64,000 bases of DNA from Comamonas sp. B21-038 (GCF_022387135.1 NZ_CP092462.1:2046001-2110000), one strand, 5' to 3'; shown: positions 18,689 to 27,254, numbered from the stretch's first letter. Numbers and translations: made by a program. The notes: generated by a model not told the origin, from the letters alone.

Positions 18689-18706
18689 TTGCGGAGCGCT
18701 CCGCAA
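18689..18706. repeat. Perfect 18-bp palindrome
   Basis: TTGCGGAGC followed immediately by GCTCCGCAA is a perfect inverted repeat with no spacer, in the 218-base gap between tRNA-Arg and the PRC-barrel gene. A T-rich stretch (TTTTTGTTTTTT) starts seven bases later on the plus strand, so it could be a transcription terminator (stem of seven pairs with a GCGC loop) or a protein-binding operator. Its function is unknown. Confidence 0.6.
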
Positions 18707-18851
18707 GGGCCGTTTTTGTTTTTTATGACTGGGCGTCATTATGCACTGAATCATCGGCTCCAACTTCAGCGCTGGCGTGGTCAACGCAAAAGATGGATCA
18801 GACGGTACCACTGCGGAACCTTTGCGCAAAATGGCTGAAGGCTTACAACGC

Positions 18852-18873
18852 AAAAAGCCCCTTGCGGGGCTTT
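18852..18873 (-). terminator. Intrinsic terminator of the CsbD/PRC-barrel operon
   Basis: On the minus strand GCCCC-GCAA-GGGGC is followed by TTTTTG, with flanking AAA/TTT extending the stem. It lies 26 bases past the PRC-barrel gene stop. Confidence 0.9.
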
Positions 18874-18899
18874 CCAGGATATCTGCCTCCGGGCAGCTA

Positions 18900-19310
18900 T
18901 CACTTCTTCGCGTACTCAAACTTGGGCAGCGCCTTGAGCGCATCCTTGGTTGCACCGGGCAAAGTGATCTTGTCATTTTGCACACGGAACTGGCCCACGG
19001 GGATGGCGACATCATGCTTGCCAACGCCCAGGAAGCCGCCGGCACCGATGATGGCGTAAGAGACGGCCTTGTCAGGTGCAACGATCACGTCGTCGACCTT
19101 GCCGACAGACTTGCCTTCTTCGTTGTAAACGTTCTTGCCGAGCACCGACTTCTTCAGGCTCCAACCGGTGGCGACCGCCTGGATTTCGGTCTGCTCTACA
19201 CCCAGCTTGACGCCACCTGCGACTGGCACTTGTGTCTGCGCGAAAGCAGTGCCCGCAGCCATCGTGATGGCAAAAGCGCCGAGCATCAACATAGATTTGG
19301 ATTGCATCAT
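18900..19310 (-). CDS. PRC-barrel domain protein, exported
   Basis: This 136-residue protein has a signal peptide (MMQSKSMLMLGAFAITMAAG, cleavage likely after AFA at about residue 24) followed by a PRC-barrel domain. The barrel core is seen in GKNVYNEEGKSVGKVDDVIV and YAIIGAGGFLGVGKHDVAIP. PRC-barrel proteins of this exported type are small beta-barrels linked to envelope stress or photosynthetic reaction-centre H-like folds; the exact role is not known. The start has two adjacent ATGs (19310 and 19307), with AAGGAG just upstream favouring the second on spacing. It is 10 bases downstream of the CsbD gene and ends at an intrinsic terminator, so the two probably form a stress operon. Confidence 0.85.
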   Translation of the reverse strand: MMQSKSMLMLGAFAITMAAGTAFAQTQVPVAGGVKLGVEQTEIQAVATGWSLKKSVLGKNVYNEEGKSVGKVDDVIVAPDKAVSYAIIGAGGFLGVGKHDVAIPVGQFRVQNDKITLPGATKDALKALPKFEYAKK

Positions 19311-19320
19311 CAACTCCTTG

Positions 19321-19500
19321 TTACTTGTTAGTGTCTTGGACCGCTTCTTGCACATGGCCCGCTGCTTTTTGGGTCTTGCCTTCGACCTGCTTGGCAATGC
19401 CCTTGGCCTGCTGCTCAGGGCTGTTGACTGCTTCGCCGACCTTCTGCTGCACCTTGCCAGCAGCATCTTTTACGGCACCCGCGACTTGGTTCTTGTTCAT
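19321..19500 (-). CDS. CsbD-family stress response protein
   Basis: This 59-residue, highly charged, hydrophilic protein matches the CsbD family: MNKNQVAGAVKDAAGKVQQK followed by KGIAKQVEGKTQKAAGHVQE. Members are small helical or disordered proteins induced by general stress; the biochemical role is unknown. The ATG at 19500 has AAGGAA five bases upstream, which settles the start against an in-frame codon ten residues earlier. It is the first gene of a two-gene unit with the PRC-barrel protein. Similar CsbD and PRC-barrel pairs occur in other proteobacteria (from general knowledge, not checked). Confidence 0.88.
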   Translation of the reverse strand: MNKNQVAGAVKDAAGKVQQKVGEAVNSPEQQAKGIAKQVEGKTQKAAGHVQEAVQDTNK

Positions 19501-20039
19501 GCGTTTTCCTTCAGTGGTGTTGCAGCGCAACGTTGGGATAGGTCAACGATAGCGCGCAACGCGATGGAAGAAGTTAGGTGCACAACTTGTTAGACAGTGG
19601 GGTTAGGCTTACAGGCCTCGCTGGAGTTGCTCGGAATGCGCGCCTTCAAGCGCCCGTCCGGAAAGCACTGCATACGCTTCACCCTGAACACTCGCGCACT
19701 ACCTCATGCGCATTCAGCGGCAGGTCTCGGTTAACCGGGTTGATCCACTGGGTGCCGTAACACCATGAGGCGCACCGCAGGCCAACGCGTGCCACGATCA
19801 GCCCACGCTGCCGAGCAAATCAGTGGGGATTGACACACACCCGGCACACCAGATGAGTAGCACCCCCTACAATCGCCCACCCATCTTTTAGATTTTTTAT
19901 TTTTGTTTGGTTTTTTTCATAGTTTCTGCAAAATACGCACAGCTATGACAATGATTGGCAATGTTTATCGAATCTGAACCAATAATAGATGCATAATCCG
20001 TTCAGACTTTTCAATAGCCAGTTCCTTCAGGAGCTCACC
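19501..20039. other. 539-base intergenic region between divergent csbD-like and FHA genes
   Basis: No coding region is supported. The left part should hold the minus-strand promoter of the CsbD/PRC operon. The right part (about 19885-19995) is strikingly AT-rich for this genome, with runs of T (TTTTAGATTTTTTATTTTTG and GGTTTTTTTCATAG), and probably contains the promoter of the FHA gene. I could not identify a convincing -35/-10 pair or a known operator. The stretch 19560-19880 shows nothing recognisable. Confidence 0.5.
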
Positions 20040-20360
20040 ATGTTGCCGGAAATCCTTGTTCGTTCTGATCTGCAATCCCCTCCCCGCGCTATCCAACTGG
20101 AGCGCGGTTGCACGGCCATCGGCCGAGGTCCGAGCAGCGGTCTGTTCCTGAGCGACCCGAGCATCAGCCGCGACCACGGCGCCTTCAGCTACTACATCGG
20201 TCTGTTGATGGTGGAGGACCATGACAGCACCAATGGCATCTTTGTCAACGGCCGCCGGGTCAAGCGCCAGGTGCTGTATGCCGGAGACCAGGTCTCTGTC
20301 GGCAATTTCGACATCGTGGTGAAGTCCGGCTCCGTGCCCAGCTTGGAAACACAAGACTGA
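20040..20360 (+). CDS. Small FHA-domain protein
   Basis: This 106-residue protein is essentially a single forkhead-associated domain, a phosphothreonine-binding module. The signature is present: TAIGRGPSSG (Gly-Arg), LSDPSISRDHGAF (Ser and His) and DHDSTNGIFVNGRRV (Asn-Gly). The ATG at 20040 has AGGAG seven bases upstream; an in-frame ATG 17 codons earlier has none. It stands alone between a terminator and an AT-rich region, with no Ser/Thr kinase, phosphatase or type VI secretion gene in the window. Stand-alone FHA proteins usually act as adaptors in kinase or secretion signalling, so the partner must be elsewhere. Confidence 0.9.
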   Translation: MLPEILVRSDLQSPPRAIQLERGCTAIGRGPSSGLFLSDPSISRDHGAFSYYIGLLMVEDHDSTNGIFVNGRRVKRQVLYAGDQVSVGNFDIVVKSGSVPSLETQD

Positions 20361-20377
20361 CTGCCTGCTACCCAGCG

Positions 20378-20404
20378 AAAAAAGTCCGCATGTGCGGACT
20401 TTTT
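20378..20404. terminator. Bidirectional intrinsic terminator
   Basis: AAAAAAGTCCGCA-TG-TGCGGACTTTTT forms an eight-base-pair stem flanked by A and T tracts, so it can end transcription of both the FHA gene (plus) and the alcohol dehydrogenase gene (minus). Confidence 0.9.
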
Positions 20405-20456
20405 GCATGGTGGCTGATGGATTGGACTCCGCCCGCCCGATTCAGTGGCCAGGGGC

Positions 20457-21530
20457 TCAGGCCACGGCTTCCTCGTTGGGGGTCAGCATCAGACGGCCTA
20501 CCGCCTTGCCCTGCTCCAGCGCCACCAGCGCGGAGAAGGCCTTGCTGAAATGCATGCAGGTGGTCGGCACGGGGTTCAGCTTCTTGTCGCGCACCAGCGC
20601 GATCAGTTCACGCAGATCACCCAGATTGCCCACATAGGTACCCTGGTAGGTGATCGCACGGATCGCATGCGTGGGGGTGGGCAGATCCACATGGCCGCCG
20701 AACAGACCGATCTGCACCAGATGGCCGCCCTTGGTCAGCATGTCGATACCCTGCTGCACGGTCTGGCTGGAGCCCACGCAGTCGATGATGGCCCAGACTG
20801 CGCCGCCAGCGGCCTGCTTGACCTGGGCGATGAAGTCGGGCGACTTGGGATCAATGACCACGTCGGCGCCTGCGCTCAACGCTGCCGCGTGTTTGCTGGC
20901 ATCGGGCTCGACGACCACCACACCGGCCCCACCCATGGCCTTCATCAGCAGGATGGCCATCAGCCCCAGACCGCCGGCGCCAAACAGCACGATCTTCTCA
21001 TCCTTGAAGACCTGGGGATCGATCTTCTTGATCGCGCTGTAGGTGGTCAGGCCCGAGCAGGCATAGGGGGCGGCGCGCTCGGCGGGCATATCGCCGATAT
21101 CCACCAGGTAGTAGGCATGGTTGACCAGCACATGGTCGGCGTAGCCACCGTTCTGGTAGACACCCATGGATTTGCCGGCCAGGCAGAGGTTCTCATCACC
21201 GCGCTTGCAGACCTTGCATTCACCGCAACCGTGCCAGGGGAAGACCACATAGCGCTTGCCGATCTCGACGCCCTTGGCGTCCGGGCCCATGGCGACTACC
21301 TCGCCGGCAATCTCGTGGCCCAAGGTCAGGGGCAGCTTCATGCCACGGTCGGCCATGGACAGCTTTTTGCCATTGCCCAGGTCGTACTCGCCGTGCCAGA
21401 TGTGCAGGTCCGAGTGGCAGACACCCGCAGCCTCGACACGCACCAGCACCTGGTCTCCGGTCGGTACGGGGGTGGGGCGCTCGCTGCGCACCAGGGGCTC
21501 ACCAAAGCCTGTGACGTCATAGCTGATCAT
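20457..21530 (-). CDS. Zinc-dependent alcohol dehydrogenase (MDR family)
   Basis: This 357-residue medium-chain dehydrogenase oxidises an alcohol to an aldehyde or ketone with NAD(P)+. Catalytic zinc ligands are C38 (AAGVCHSDLH), H72-E73 (TLGHEIAGE) and C158 (YACSGLTTYSA). The structural zinc site is C102, C105, C108 and C116 in GCGECKVCKRGDENLC. The Rossmann motif GAGGLG is at 184-189, and VVVEPDASK shows Glu rather than a basic residue, favouring NAD over NADP. It resembles AdhP/AdhA-like enzymes. AAGGAG lies five to six bases before the ATG. The gene is monocistronic as far as visible, ending at a bidirectional terminator. The physiological substrate cannot be deduced. Confidence 0.93.
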   Translation of the reverse strand: MISYDVTGFGEPLVRSERPTPVPTGDQVLVRVEAAGVCHSDLHIWHGEYDLGNGKKLSMADRGMKLPLTLGHEIAGEVVAMGPDAKGVEIGKRYVVFPWHGCGECKVCKRGDENLCLAGKSMGVYQNGGYADHVLVNHAYYLVDIGDMPAERAAPYACSGLTTYSAIKKIDPQVFKDEKIVLFGAGGLGLMAILLMKAMGGAGVVVVEPDASKHAAALSAGADVVIDPKSPDFIAQVKQAAGGAVWAIIDCVGSSQTVQQGIDMLTKGGHLVQIGLFGGHVDLPTPTHAIRAITYQGTYVGNLGDLRELIALVRDKKLNPVPTTCMHFSKAFSALVALEQGKAVGRLMLTPNEEAVA

Positions 21531-21700
21531 GCGATCTCCTTATTGCTTGTTGCTTGTACTGGGCCGGGACTGGCTGTCCCTTTCGATGCCTGACAGATCA
21601 GCATATTAGTGCCGCGTTGTTTCTGCACAAGCTGGCTATCACGAACACCAGTCGCATTGGCGATATAGGTCTGGCGGGCCATCCCCTGCTTGATGCAGCC

Positions 21701-21728
21701 ATAAAAAACGCCCCTCAAAAGGGGCGTT
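21701..21728 (-). terminator. Intrinsic terminator of dsbB
   Basis: On the minus strand ACGCCCCT-TTTG-AGGGGCGT is followed by TTTTTAT. It lies 20 bases past the dsbB stop. Confidence 0.92.
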
Positions 21729-21748
21729 CGCATGCGGTTGACTGGCGC

Positions 21749-22246
21749 TTAGCGCTTGGCTTTGAACAGGGCCAACAGCAGCACGATGCTAAAGCCTGCA
21801 AAGGCGATAAAGGACCAGTTGGCGATCGACAGACCCAGGAAAGTCCAGTCGATCGCGGTGCAATCACCGGATCCTCGGAAAATCATAGGCAGCGAGCGGC
21901 TGATCGGGTAGTTCTCGATCATGCCGTAGAAGTCGCGCCCGCAGGTCGCGAACTCTGGCGGGTTCCATTGCAGCCAGCTCTGGCGCGCTGCAGTGAATGC
22001 GCCGAAGGCGGAAAACAGCAGCGCCAGGCCACCGAAACTCTTCCACCAACCGGCCGTCGACGGCTTGAGGCTGCCCAGCAGCGCAAATACACCGACCGCA
22101 ATGAGGCAGTAGCGCTGCACGATGCACATCGGACAAGGCTCCAGCCCTACCACGTGCTGCAAATACATGCCAAAAGCCATCATGGCCGCGCAGGCCACAA
22201 AAATCAGCGCCAAGGTGCGGCGCGGTGCGTTCCAGATCCAGTTCAA
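21749..22246 (-). CDS. dsbB: DsbB, disulfide bond formation protein B
   Basis: DsbB is an inner-membrane quinone reductase that reoxidises DsbA in the periplasm. The 165-residue protein has four hydrophobic transmembrane segments, at about residues 10-29, 44-60, 70-87 and 140-160. The periplasmic redox pair EPCPMC (C38, C41) lies in the first loop, and the second pair is C102 (ATCGRDF) and C129 (GSGDCTAID), matching C41/C44 and C104/C130 in E. coli. WLQWNPPEFATC is typical of the long second loop. No dsbA is in the window. It follows cysA on the same strand after 132 bases with a possible terminator between, so linkage to the sulfate operon is uncertain. Confidence 0.96.
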   Translation of the reverse strand: MNWIWNAPRRTLALIFVACAAMMAFGMYLQHVVGLEPCPMCIVQRYCLIAVGVFALLGSLKPSTAGWWKSFGGLALLFSAFGAFTAARQSWLQWNPPEFATCGRDFYGMIENYPISRSLPMIFRGSGDCTAIDWTFLGLSIANWSFIAFAGFSIVLLLALFKAKR

Positions 22247-22311
22247 GTCATGTCCTTATGCTGCCAATCCCGCCATCTTACGCGTACAGACCTGCAGGAG
22301 CCCAAAACCAG

Positions 22312-22341
22312 AAAACCGGCCCGCCCACAGGGCAGAACCGG
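22312..22341 (-). terminator. Possible terminator of the sulfate-transport operon
   Basis: On the minus strand CCGG-TTCT-GCCC-TGT-GGGC-GGG-CCGG is followed by TTTTC. The stem is interrupted by an internal loop, so this is a tentative call about 40 bases past the cysA stop. Confidence 0.4.
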
Positions 22342-22378
22342 GTCTCACAGCTTCAGGCGCAGGCGCGAGCGTCAGGCG

Positions 22379-23512
22379 CTAGATATTGGCCGCTTGATCG
22401 AGAAAAACTCGGGCTTGCCGCGGTGTCACCACCAGCGTCTCGCCTTCCTTCAGGCCCATGGCTTTGAACTGTTGCGCAGAAATCTGCGCCTCAATGAGCT
22501 TGTCGCTGTCCGAAGCCTCGGCACCTGGGGCTTGGTGCCCGCCAACGGCAATAAGTTCCAGACGGGCGATGGGGCCGACAACAATCGCACGGTCAAGCTG
22601 GGCCACGATGCCGCGCTGGCGGCCATCGGCGTCCTTTTCCTGGCCGGGCGAGTAGCGCTCCACGTCCAGCTCGTGTGGCCGCACATAGGCCAGTGCCTGG
22701 GCATTGTTGGCCGATGCCAGCTCGGGCGAATCGATCTGCACGCCGCCTTCGACCACCGTATGGCCACCGGTAGCACGGCCTCGGAACAGGTTGACGTCAC
22801 CCAGGAAGCCATAAACAAAGGGGCTGGCCGGGCTGTCCCAGACTTCCTGCGGCGTGCCCGCCTGCTCGATCTGGCCCTTGTTGATGACGACCACACGATC
22901 CGCCACTTCCAGCGCTTCTTCCTGGTCATGGGTCACGAAAATGCTGGTCACGTGCAGCTCATCGTGCAGACGGCGCAACCAGCGGCGCAGCTCCTTGCGC
23001 ACCTTGGCATCGAGTGCGCCAAAGGGCTCGTCGAGCAGCAGCACCTTGGGCTCCACCGCCAACGCCCGGGCCAACGCGATCCGCTGGCGCTGGCCACCCG
23101 ACAGCTGCGAGGGATAGCGGTCCGCGATCCAATCCAACTGCACCAGCTTGAGCAGGCTCATGACCTTTTCGCGGATCTGGGTTTCGCTCGGGCGCTCCTT
23201 GCGGGGCTTGATGCGCAGGCCAAAAGCCACGTTCTCGAACACCGTCATATGGCGGAACAGCGCATAGTGCTGAAAAACAAAGCCCACATTGCGGTTGCGC
23301 ACGTGCACATCGGTGGTGTCCTCACCGCTGAACTGGATCGTGCCCTGGTCAGCAGACTCCAGGCCGGCAATGATGCGCAGCAAGGTGGTCTTGCCGCAGC
23401 CCGACGGGCCCAGCAGCGCAATCAGTTCACCGGATTGGATGTCCAGATTGACGTTATTGAGCGCCTTAAAGCTGCCAAACGACTTGGAAATGTTTTGGAT
23501 TTCAATGCTCAT
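22379..23512 (-). CDS. cysA: CysA, sulfate/thiosulfate ABC transporter ATP-binding protein
   Basis: CysA is the ATPase that drives sulfate and thiosulfate import through CysT/CysW. The 377-residue protein has Walker [11 protein letters not shown]-loop [14 protein letters not shown], signature [15 protein letters not shown], Walker [13 protein letters not shown], and H-loop FVTHDQEEA, followed by a C-terminal regulatory region of about 130 residues (TOBE-like) typical of CysA. GAGG lies six bases before the ATG. It is the last gene of the minus-strand operon binding protein-cysT-cysW-cysA, 23 bases after cysW. In other proteobacteria this operon is under CysB control. Confidence 0.96.
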   Translation of the reverse strand: MSIEIQNISKSFGSFKALNNVNLDIQSGELIALLGPSGCGKTTLLRIIAGLESADQGTIQFSGEDTTDVHVRNRNVGFVFQHYALFRHMTVFENVAFGLRIKPRKERPSETQIREKVMSLLKLVQLDWIADRYPSQLSGGQRQRIALARALAVEPKVLLLDEPFGALDAKVRKELRRWLRRLHDELHVTSIFVTHDQEEALEVADRVVVINKGQIEQAGTPQEVWDSPASPFVYGFLGDVNLFRGRATGGHTVVEGGVQIDSPELASANNAQALAYVRPHELDVERYSPGQEKDADGRQRGIVAQLDRAIVVGPIARLELIAVGGHQAPGAEASDSDKLIEAQISAQQFKAMGLKEGETLVVTPRQARVFLDQAANI

Positions 23513-23535
23513 ATCCGACCTCGAAAATACCGGGT

Positions 23536-24510
23536 TTATGCCGTGGCTGCGCTGTCATCACGCGGACGCTCGGGTGGCAGACTGGCTGCCTCTTTGTGCT
23601 CTTTCTCGGCGCGCCACTCGGCGATCGACTTGAGCACCAGGGTCACCAGCGCCAGCAGAGCCAGCAAGGAAGCCACCGCAAAGGCTGCAGAAGACTGAAA
23701 GTCGGCATACAGAATCTCGACATGCAGCGGAATGGTATTGGTCTGGCCGCGGATGCTGCCCGACACCACAGAGACCGCACCAAATTCGCCCATGGCGCGC
23801 GCATTGCACAGGATCACGCCGTACAGCAGACCCCATTTGATGTTGGGCAGGGTCACGCGCCAGAAGGTCTGCCAGCCCGAAGCCCCCAGCACAATGGCTG
23901 CCTGCTCTTCGTCATTGCCCTGGGCCTGCATCAGCGGAATCAGCTCACGGGCAATGAACGGGAAGGTGACGAACACAGTGGCCAGCACAATGCCGGGCAC
24001 CGCAAAAATCACCTTCAGGTTATGGGCCTCCAGCCATGCCCCAAACCAGCCATTGGCCCCAAACAGCAGCACATAGGTGAGGCCCGCCACGACGGGGGAC
24101 ACCGAGAAAGGCAGGTCCACCAGCGATGTCAGCAAGGCCTTGCCCTTGAACTCGAACTTGGCAATTGCCCAGGCGGCTGCCACACCAAACACCAGGTTCA
24201 GCGGCACGGCAATCAGCGCGGTGATCAAGGTCAGCTTGATGGCAGACCAGGCATCAGGCTCGGTCAGCGCGCTCACATAGACGTCCCATCCCTTGCGCAG
24301 CGCCTCAAAGAACACCGCCAGCAATGGCAGCAGCAAAAACAGCAGCATGAAGACCAGCGCAATACCGGTCAGGGTCCAGCGCACCCAGCGCGGCTCGGTC
24401 ACGGTGCTCTGGACTTCAGGCACATGGCGGGCCACATACTGGTAGCGCGCCAGCACGGTGCCCAGCACCACCACGACGATGGCAATCAATACGAGATACA
24501 TGGTTGGCAT
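23536..24510 (-). CDS. cysW: CysW, sulfate ABC transporter permease
   Basis: CysW is one of the two inner-membrane permease subunits of the sulfate importer. The 324-residue protein has six or seven hydrophobic segments, beginning with [19 protein letters not shown] at about residue 6 and [20 protein letters not shown] at about 54, and the EAA loop seen in [20 protein letters not shown]. Its N-terminal segment (residues 1-40) is longer than in E. coli CysW (291 residues), and an internal Met4 is an alternative start. It begins 3 bases after the cysT stop and is followed by cysA. The C-terminal tail is rich in charged residues ([11 protein letters not shown]). Confidence 0.95.
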   Translation of the reverse strand: MPTMYLVLIAIVVVVLGTVLARYQYVARHVPEVQSTVTEPRWVRWTLTGIALVFMLLFLLLPLLAVFFEALRKGWDVYVSALTEPDAWSAIKLTLITALIAVPLNLVFGVAAAWAIAKFEFKGKALLTSLVDLPFSVSPVVAGLTYVLLFGANGWFGAWLEAHNLKVIFAVPGIVLATVFVTFPFIARELIPLMQAQGNDEEQAAIVLGASGWQTFWRVTLPNIKWGLLYGVILCNARAMGEFGAVSVVSGSIRGQTNTIPLHVEILYADFQSSAAFAVASLLALLALVTLVLKSIAEWRAEKEHKEAASLPPERPRDDSAATA

Positions 24511-24513
24511 GGT

Positions 24514-25386
24514 TCAGGCCCCCGAACGCTTGCGCTGCCAGCTTTGCAGGCCGTTGATGAGAAGCAGCAGCACGAAGGAGATCACCAGCATCACCATCGC
24601 AATCGCAGTGGCACCGGCATAGTCGTGCAGCTCCAGCTTGGCCATGATGACGAAGGGTGTGATCTGCGACTCCATCGGGATGTTGTTGGAGACGAAGATG
24701 ACCGAGCCATACTCACCCACTGCGCGCGCAAAGGCCATCGCAAAGCCGGTCAGCAACGCCGGGCCGATCGCAGGCAGGATCACCTTGTAGAAGGTCTGCC
24801 AGCGCGACGCACCCAGGCTGCCGGCGGCCTCTTCCAGCTCTTTCTCAAAATCTTCCAGCACCGGCTGCACCGTGCGCACCACGAACGGCAGGCCGATGAA
24901 GATCAGCGCAAACACGATACCTACGCGGTTGAACACCAGCTGGATACCCAGGGGCGCAAAGTACTGGCCAATCCAGCCGTTGTCCGCCAGCAATGCCGTC
25001 AGCGAGATACCGGCCACAGCGGTGGGCAGCGCGAACGGCAGGTCGACCAGCGCATCGACGATCTTCTTGCCGGGAAACTGGTAGCGCACCAGCACCCATG
25101 CGATCAGCATGCCGAACACCAGGTTCACCAGCGCCGCGATCAGCGATGCGCCGAAGGTGACCTTGTAGGCGGCCACGGCAATGGGGGCGGAGATCGTTGT
25201 CCAGAATTGGTCCCAGCTGAGCTCGAAGGTCTTGAACAACAACGTGGCCAGCGGGATCAGCACGATGATGCTGAGGTAGAAAATGGTGTAGCCCAGGGTG
25301 AGTCCAAAGCCTGGCAGTACGCGTTTGGCACTACGGCGTTTGGCACTGGGCACGGCATTCGCCGGAGCAGTGATGGCAGCTGACAT
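24514..25386 (-). CDS. cysT: CysT (CysU), sulfate ABC transporter permease
   Basis: CysT is the second inner-membrane permease of the sulfate importer and pairs with CysW. The 290-residue protein has six transmembrane helices starting with LGYTIFYLSIIVLIPLATLL, and an EAA-type loop EEAAGSLGASRWQTFYKVIL that contacts the ATPase. FARAVGEYGSVIFVSNNIP is a conserved CysT segment. Size matches E. coli CysU (277). It follows the binding-protein gene after 72 bases that contain a strong GC-rich hairpin, and precedes cysW with a 3-base gap, indicating tight co-expression of the two permeases. Confidence 0.95.
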   Translation of the reverse strand: MSAAITAPANAVPSAKRRSAKRVLPGFGLTLGYTIFYLSIIVLIPLATLLFKTFELSWDQFWTTISAPIAVAAYKVTFGASLIAALVNLVFGMLIAWVLVRYQFPGKKIVDALVDLPFALPTAVAGISLTALLADNGWIGQYFAPLGIQLVFNRVGIVFALIFIGLPFVVRTVQPVLEDFEKELEEAAGSLGASRWQTFYKVILPAIGPALLTGFAMAFARAVGEYGSVIFVSNNIPMESQITPFVIMAKLELHDYAGATAIAMVMLVISFVLLLLINGLQSWQRKRSGA

Positions 25387-25424
25387 GGATTCCGATCGGC
25401 AAAAATCTACAGGAAATGCGCAGT

Positions 25425-25447
25425 CAGCGCCCGGCTGGCGGGCGCTG
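25425..25447 (-). other. Stable hairpin between the sulfate-binding-protein gene and cysT
   Basis: CAGCGCCCG (25425-25433) and CGGGCGCTG (25439-25447) are perfect complements around a five-base spacer, 11 bases after the binding-protein stop. There is no U tract right after it, so it is more likely an mRNA stabiliser or partial attenuator that favours the binding protein over the permeases than a full terminator. Confidence 0.6.
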
Positions 25448-25458
25448 CTGCTGGCTCA

Positions 25459-26463
25459 TCACTTCTTGGGTTCGGTGAACAGCTTGTCGAAGTAGCCGCC
25501 ATCTCCAAAGTGGGTCTTCTGCGCCTCACCCAGGCTGCCAAAGTACTTGGCCACGGTGAACTGCTTGATCGGCTTGAACACGTCGGCGTGCTTCTTCAGC
25601 ACCGCTTCGCTGCGGGGGCGGATGGCATGGTTGGCAGCGATTTCCTGCCCTTCATCCGAGTAGAGGTAATCCAGATAGGCCTTGGCCAGCTCGGCCGTAC
25701 CCTTTTTCTCGACCGTGCGTTCCACCACGGCCACCGGGTTTTCCGCCGTGATGCTCACCGATGGGTAGATCGGATCCACCTTGCCTTTGCCAAACTCGCG
25801 GTCAATGGAAACCACCTCGGATTCAAAGGTGATCAGCACATCGCCCACATTGCGCTGCAGGAAGGCAGCAGTCGCATCGCGCCCGCCCTTGGCCAGCACC
25901 GGCACATTCTTGTACAACTTGCTGATGTAGGCTTGGGCATCCGCATCCGAGCCACCCTTTTCACGGGCCTGGCCCCAGGCGGCCAGATAGGCGTAGCGGC
26001 CATTGCCACCCAGCTTGGGGTTCACCACCACCACCTGCACACCGGGCTTGATCAGGTCATCCCAGTCCTTGATACCTTTGGGGTTGCCGTTGCGCACCAG
26101 AAAAAGCATGGTCGATGTGGTGGGCGACGCATCGTTGGGAAACTTCTTGGTCCAATCCTTGGCGACCACGCCCTTTTCAGCCAGGAACTCGACGTCGGTC
26201 GTGGTGTTGAAGGTCACCACATCGGCGGCAAGACCTTCGGACACGGCGCGCGCCTGGGCGCTGGAGCCGCCATGGGACTGGTCCACCTTGATATCCACGC
26301 CCTTGGTCTTCTTGTAGTGGGCGATAAAGGCCGCGTTGTAGTCCTTGTAGAACTCGCGGGCGACGTCGTACGAAACATTGAGCAGCTGGTTTTGTGCCAG
26401 CACCGAGCCACTGGTCACCACCGCTGCGGCAACCACCAAAGATTTCAATCCACCCAGTTTCAT
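25459..26463 (-). CDS. Periplasmic sulfate-binding protein of the sulfate ABC importer
   Basis: This 334-residue periplasmic protein captures sulfate (possibly thiosulfate) for CysTWA. It has a Sec signal peptide (GGLKSLVVAAAVVTSGSVLA, cleavage before QNQLLNVSYD). Family motifs include NVSYDVAREFYKDYNAAF, VDQSHGGSSAQARAV and GDVLITFESEV, and the C-terminal NHAIRPRSEAVLKKH. Both Sbp and CysP have this architecture, and I cannot separate them by sight, so no symbol is given. It is the first gene of the operon; an AT-rich upstream region (26464-26580) presumably carries a promoter dependent on a CysB-like regulator, but no site could be assigned. Confidence 0.93.
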   Translation of the reverse strand: MKLGGLKSLVVAAAVVTSGSVLAQNQLLNVSYDVAREFYKDYNAAFIAHYKKTKGVDIKVDQSHGGSSAQARAVSEGLAADVVTFNTTTDVEFLAEKGVVAKDWTKKFPNDASPTTSTMLFLVRNGNPKGIKDWDDLIKPGVQVVVVNPKLGGNGRYAYLAAWGQAREKGGSDADAQAYISKLYKNVPVLAKGGRDATAAFLQRNVGDVLITFESEVVSIDREFGKGKVDPIYPSVSITAENPVAVVERTVEKKGTAELAKAYLDYLYSDEGQEIAANHAIRPRSEAVLKKHADVFKPIKQFTVAKYFGSLGEAQKTHFGDGGYFDKLFTEPKK

Positions 26464-26600
26464 GTTCTGCTACCCGTTCGTATGAAGTGATGTTGCAAAT
26501 TGTGGACTTTTGTACTTAAAACTCAAACGAATATATTTTTGTTAATTTATGGTGTTTTGAGAATAAAGGAATCAGGCAAGCGTCTTGCCGCCGGTCTCCA
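26464..26600 (-). promoter_or_regulatory. AT-rich promoter region of the sulfate-transport operon
   Basis: The region immediately upstream of the binding-protein gene is much richer in A and T than the surroundings (around ATATATTTTTGTTAATTTATGG on the plus strand, in part). TATATT (minus strand, 26528-26533) is a possible -10 with a poor -35, as expected for an activator-dependent promoter such as those controlled by CysB. No defined operator was identified. Confidence 0.45.
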
Positions 26601-26671
26601 GGCGGCCTGTGCGCCATCCGCCCGGCACCGCGCTCAGCCCGGTGCAGCCAATGGCGCAGAACCTGGCGGGC

Positions 26672-27223
26672 TCACAGCCCCAGGATGACCACCAGCACGC
26701 CCTTGTCCACCTTGATATCGCGCACCGCCATGCGCGCCAGGCGCTGGCGCGTGTCGGAAGCATTGAGCGTGTAGATCGGCTGCTGGGCCAGGTACGAGGC
26801 CATCGCCGCTTCCAGCGCTACCTGGGCCATCGCCGTGCGCCGCTCATCAAGGCCCTGCACTACCAGCTTGTCCATCACCGGCTGGTCCAGAAAGATCGCC
26901 CCGCGCTCGGCGTCATAGCGCAGGGAGGAAGACACATCGATCTGCGCACCCAACAGCTGCGTGCCGCTGGAATGGGTGTTGACCGTCATGTTCACACCAA
27001 AGTCGACGCGCTCGCTGTCTTCCTTCAAATGCACCCTTGGCTGGGCCATGGTGACAGAGACCAGCGGATAGCGCTGCGTCAGCGGCAGGCGCTCGGCCAG
27101 CTTCTGCTCCAACTGCGCCTGGCTGATGCGTATCTCGTAGGTTTTACCCGCCAGGTACCAGATGACCGCGCTGCCCACCAAGGCCAGCAGCACCAGCAGT
27201 GACCATGTCCATTTTTTCCCCAT
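26672..27223 (-). CDS. DUF1439 family protein
   Basis: This 183-residue protein matches DUF1439, a family of lipid-binding-like envelope proteins without a settled function. A single N-terminal hydrophobic segment (WTWSLLVLLALVGSAVIWYL, about residues 4-23) serves as an anchor or uncleaved signal, followed by a beta-rich region (YEIRISQAQLEQKLAERLPL) and a helical C-terminus. No lipobox is seen. The start at MGKKWTW is chosen because the frame upstream is Arg/Cys-rich nonsense and overlaps the neighbouring gene; GGGATGCAGGC precedes it. It lies 31 bases downstream of the TRIC-type channel gene on the same strand. Confidence 0.75.
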   Translation of the reverse strand: MGKKWTWSLLVLLALVGSAVIWYLAGKTYEIRISQAQLEQKLAERLPLTQRYPLVSVTMAQPRVHLKEDSERVDFGVNMTVNTHSSGTQLLGAQIDVSSSLRYDAERGAIFLDQPVMDKLVVQGLDERRTAMAQVALEAAMASYLAQQPIYTLNASDTRQRLARMAVRDIKVDKGVLVVILGL

Positions 27224-27254
27224 GCCTGCATCCCTTCTGTTGCATCCATCTCGC

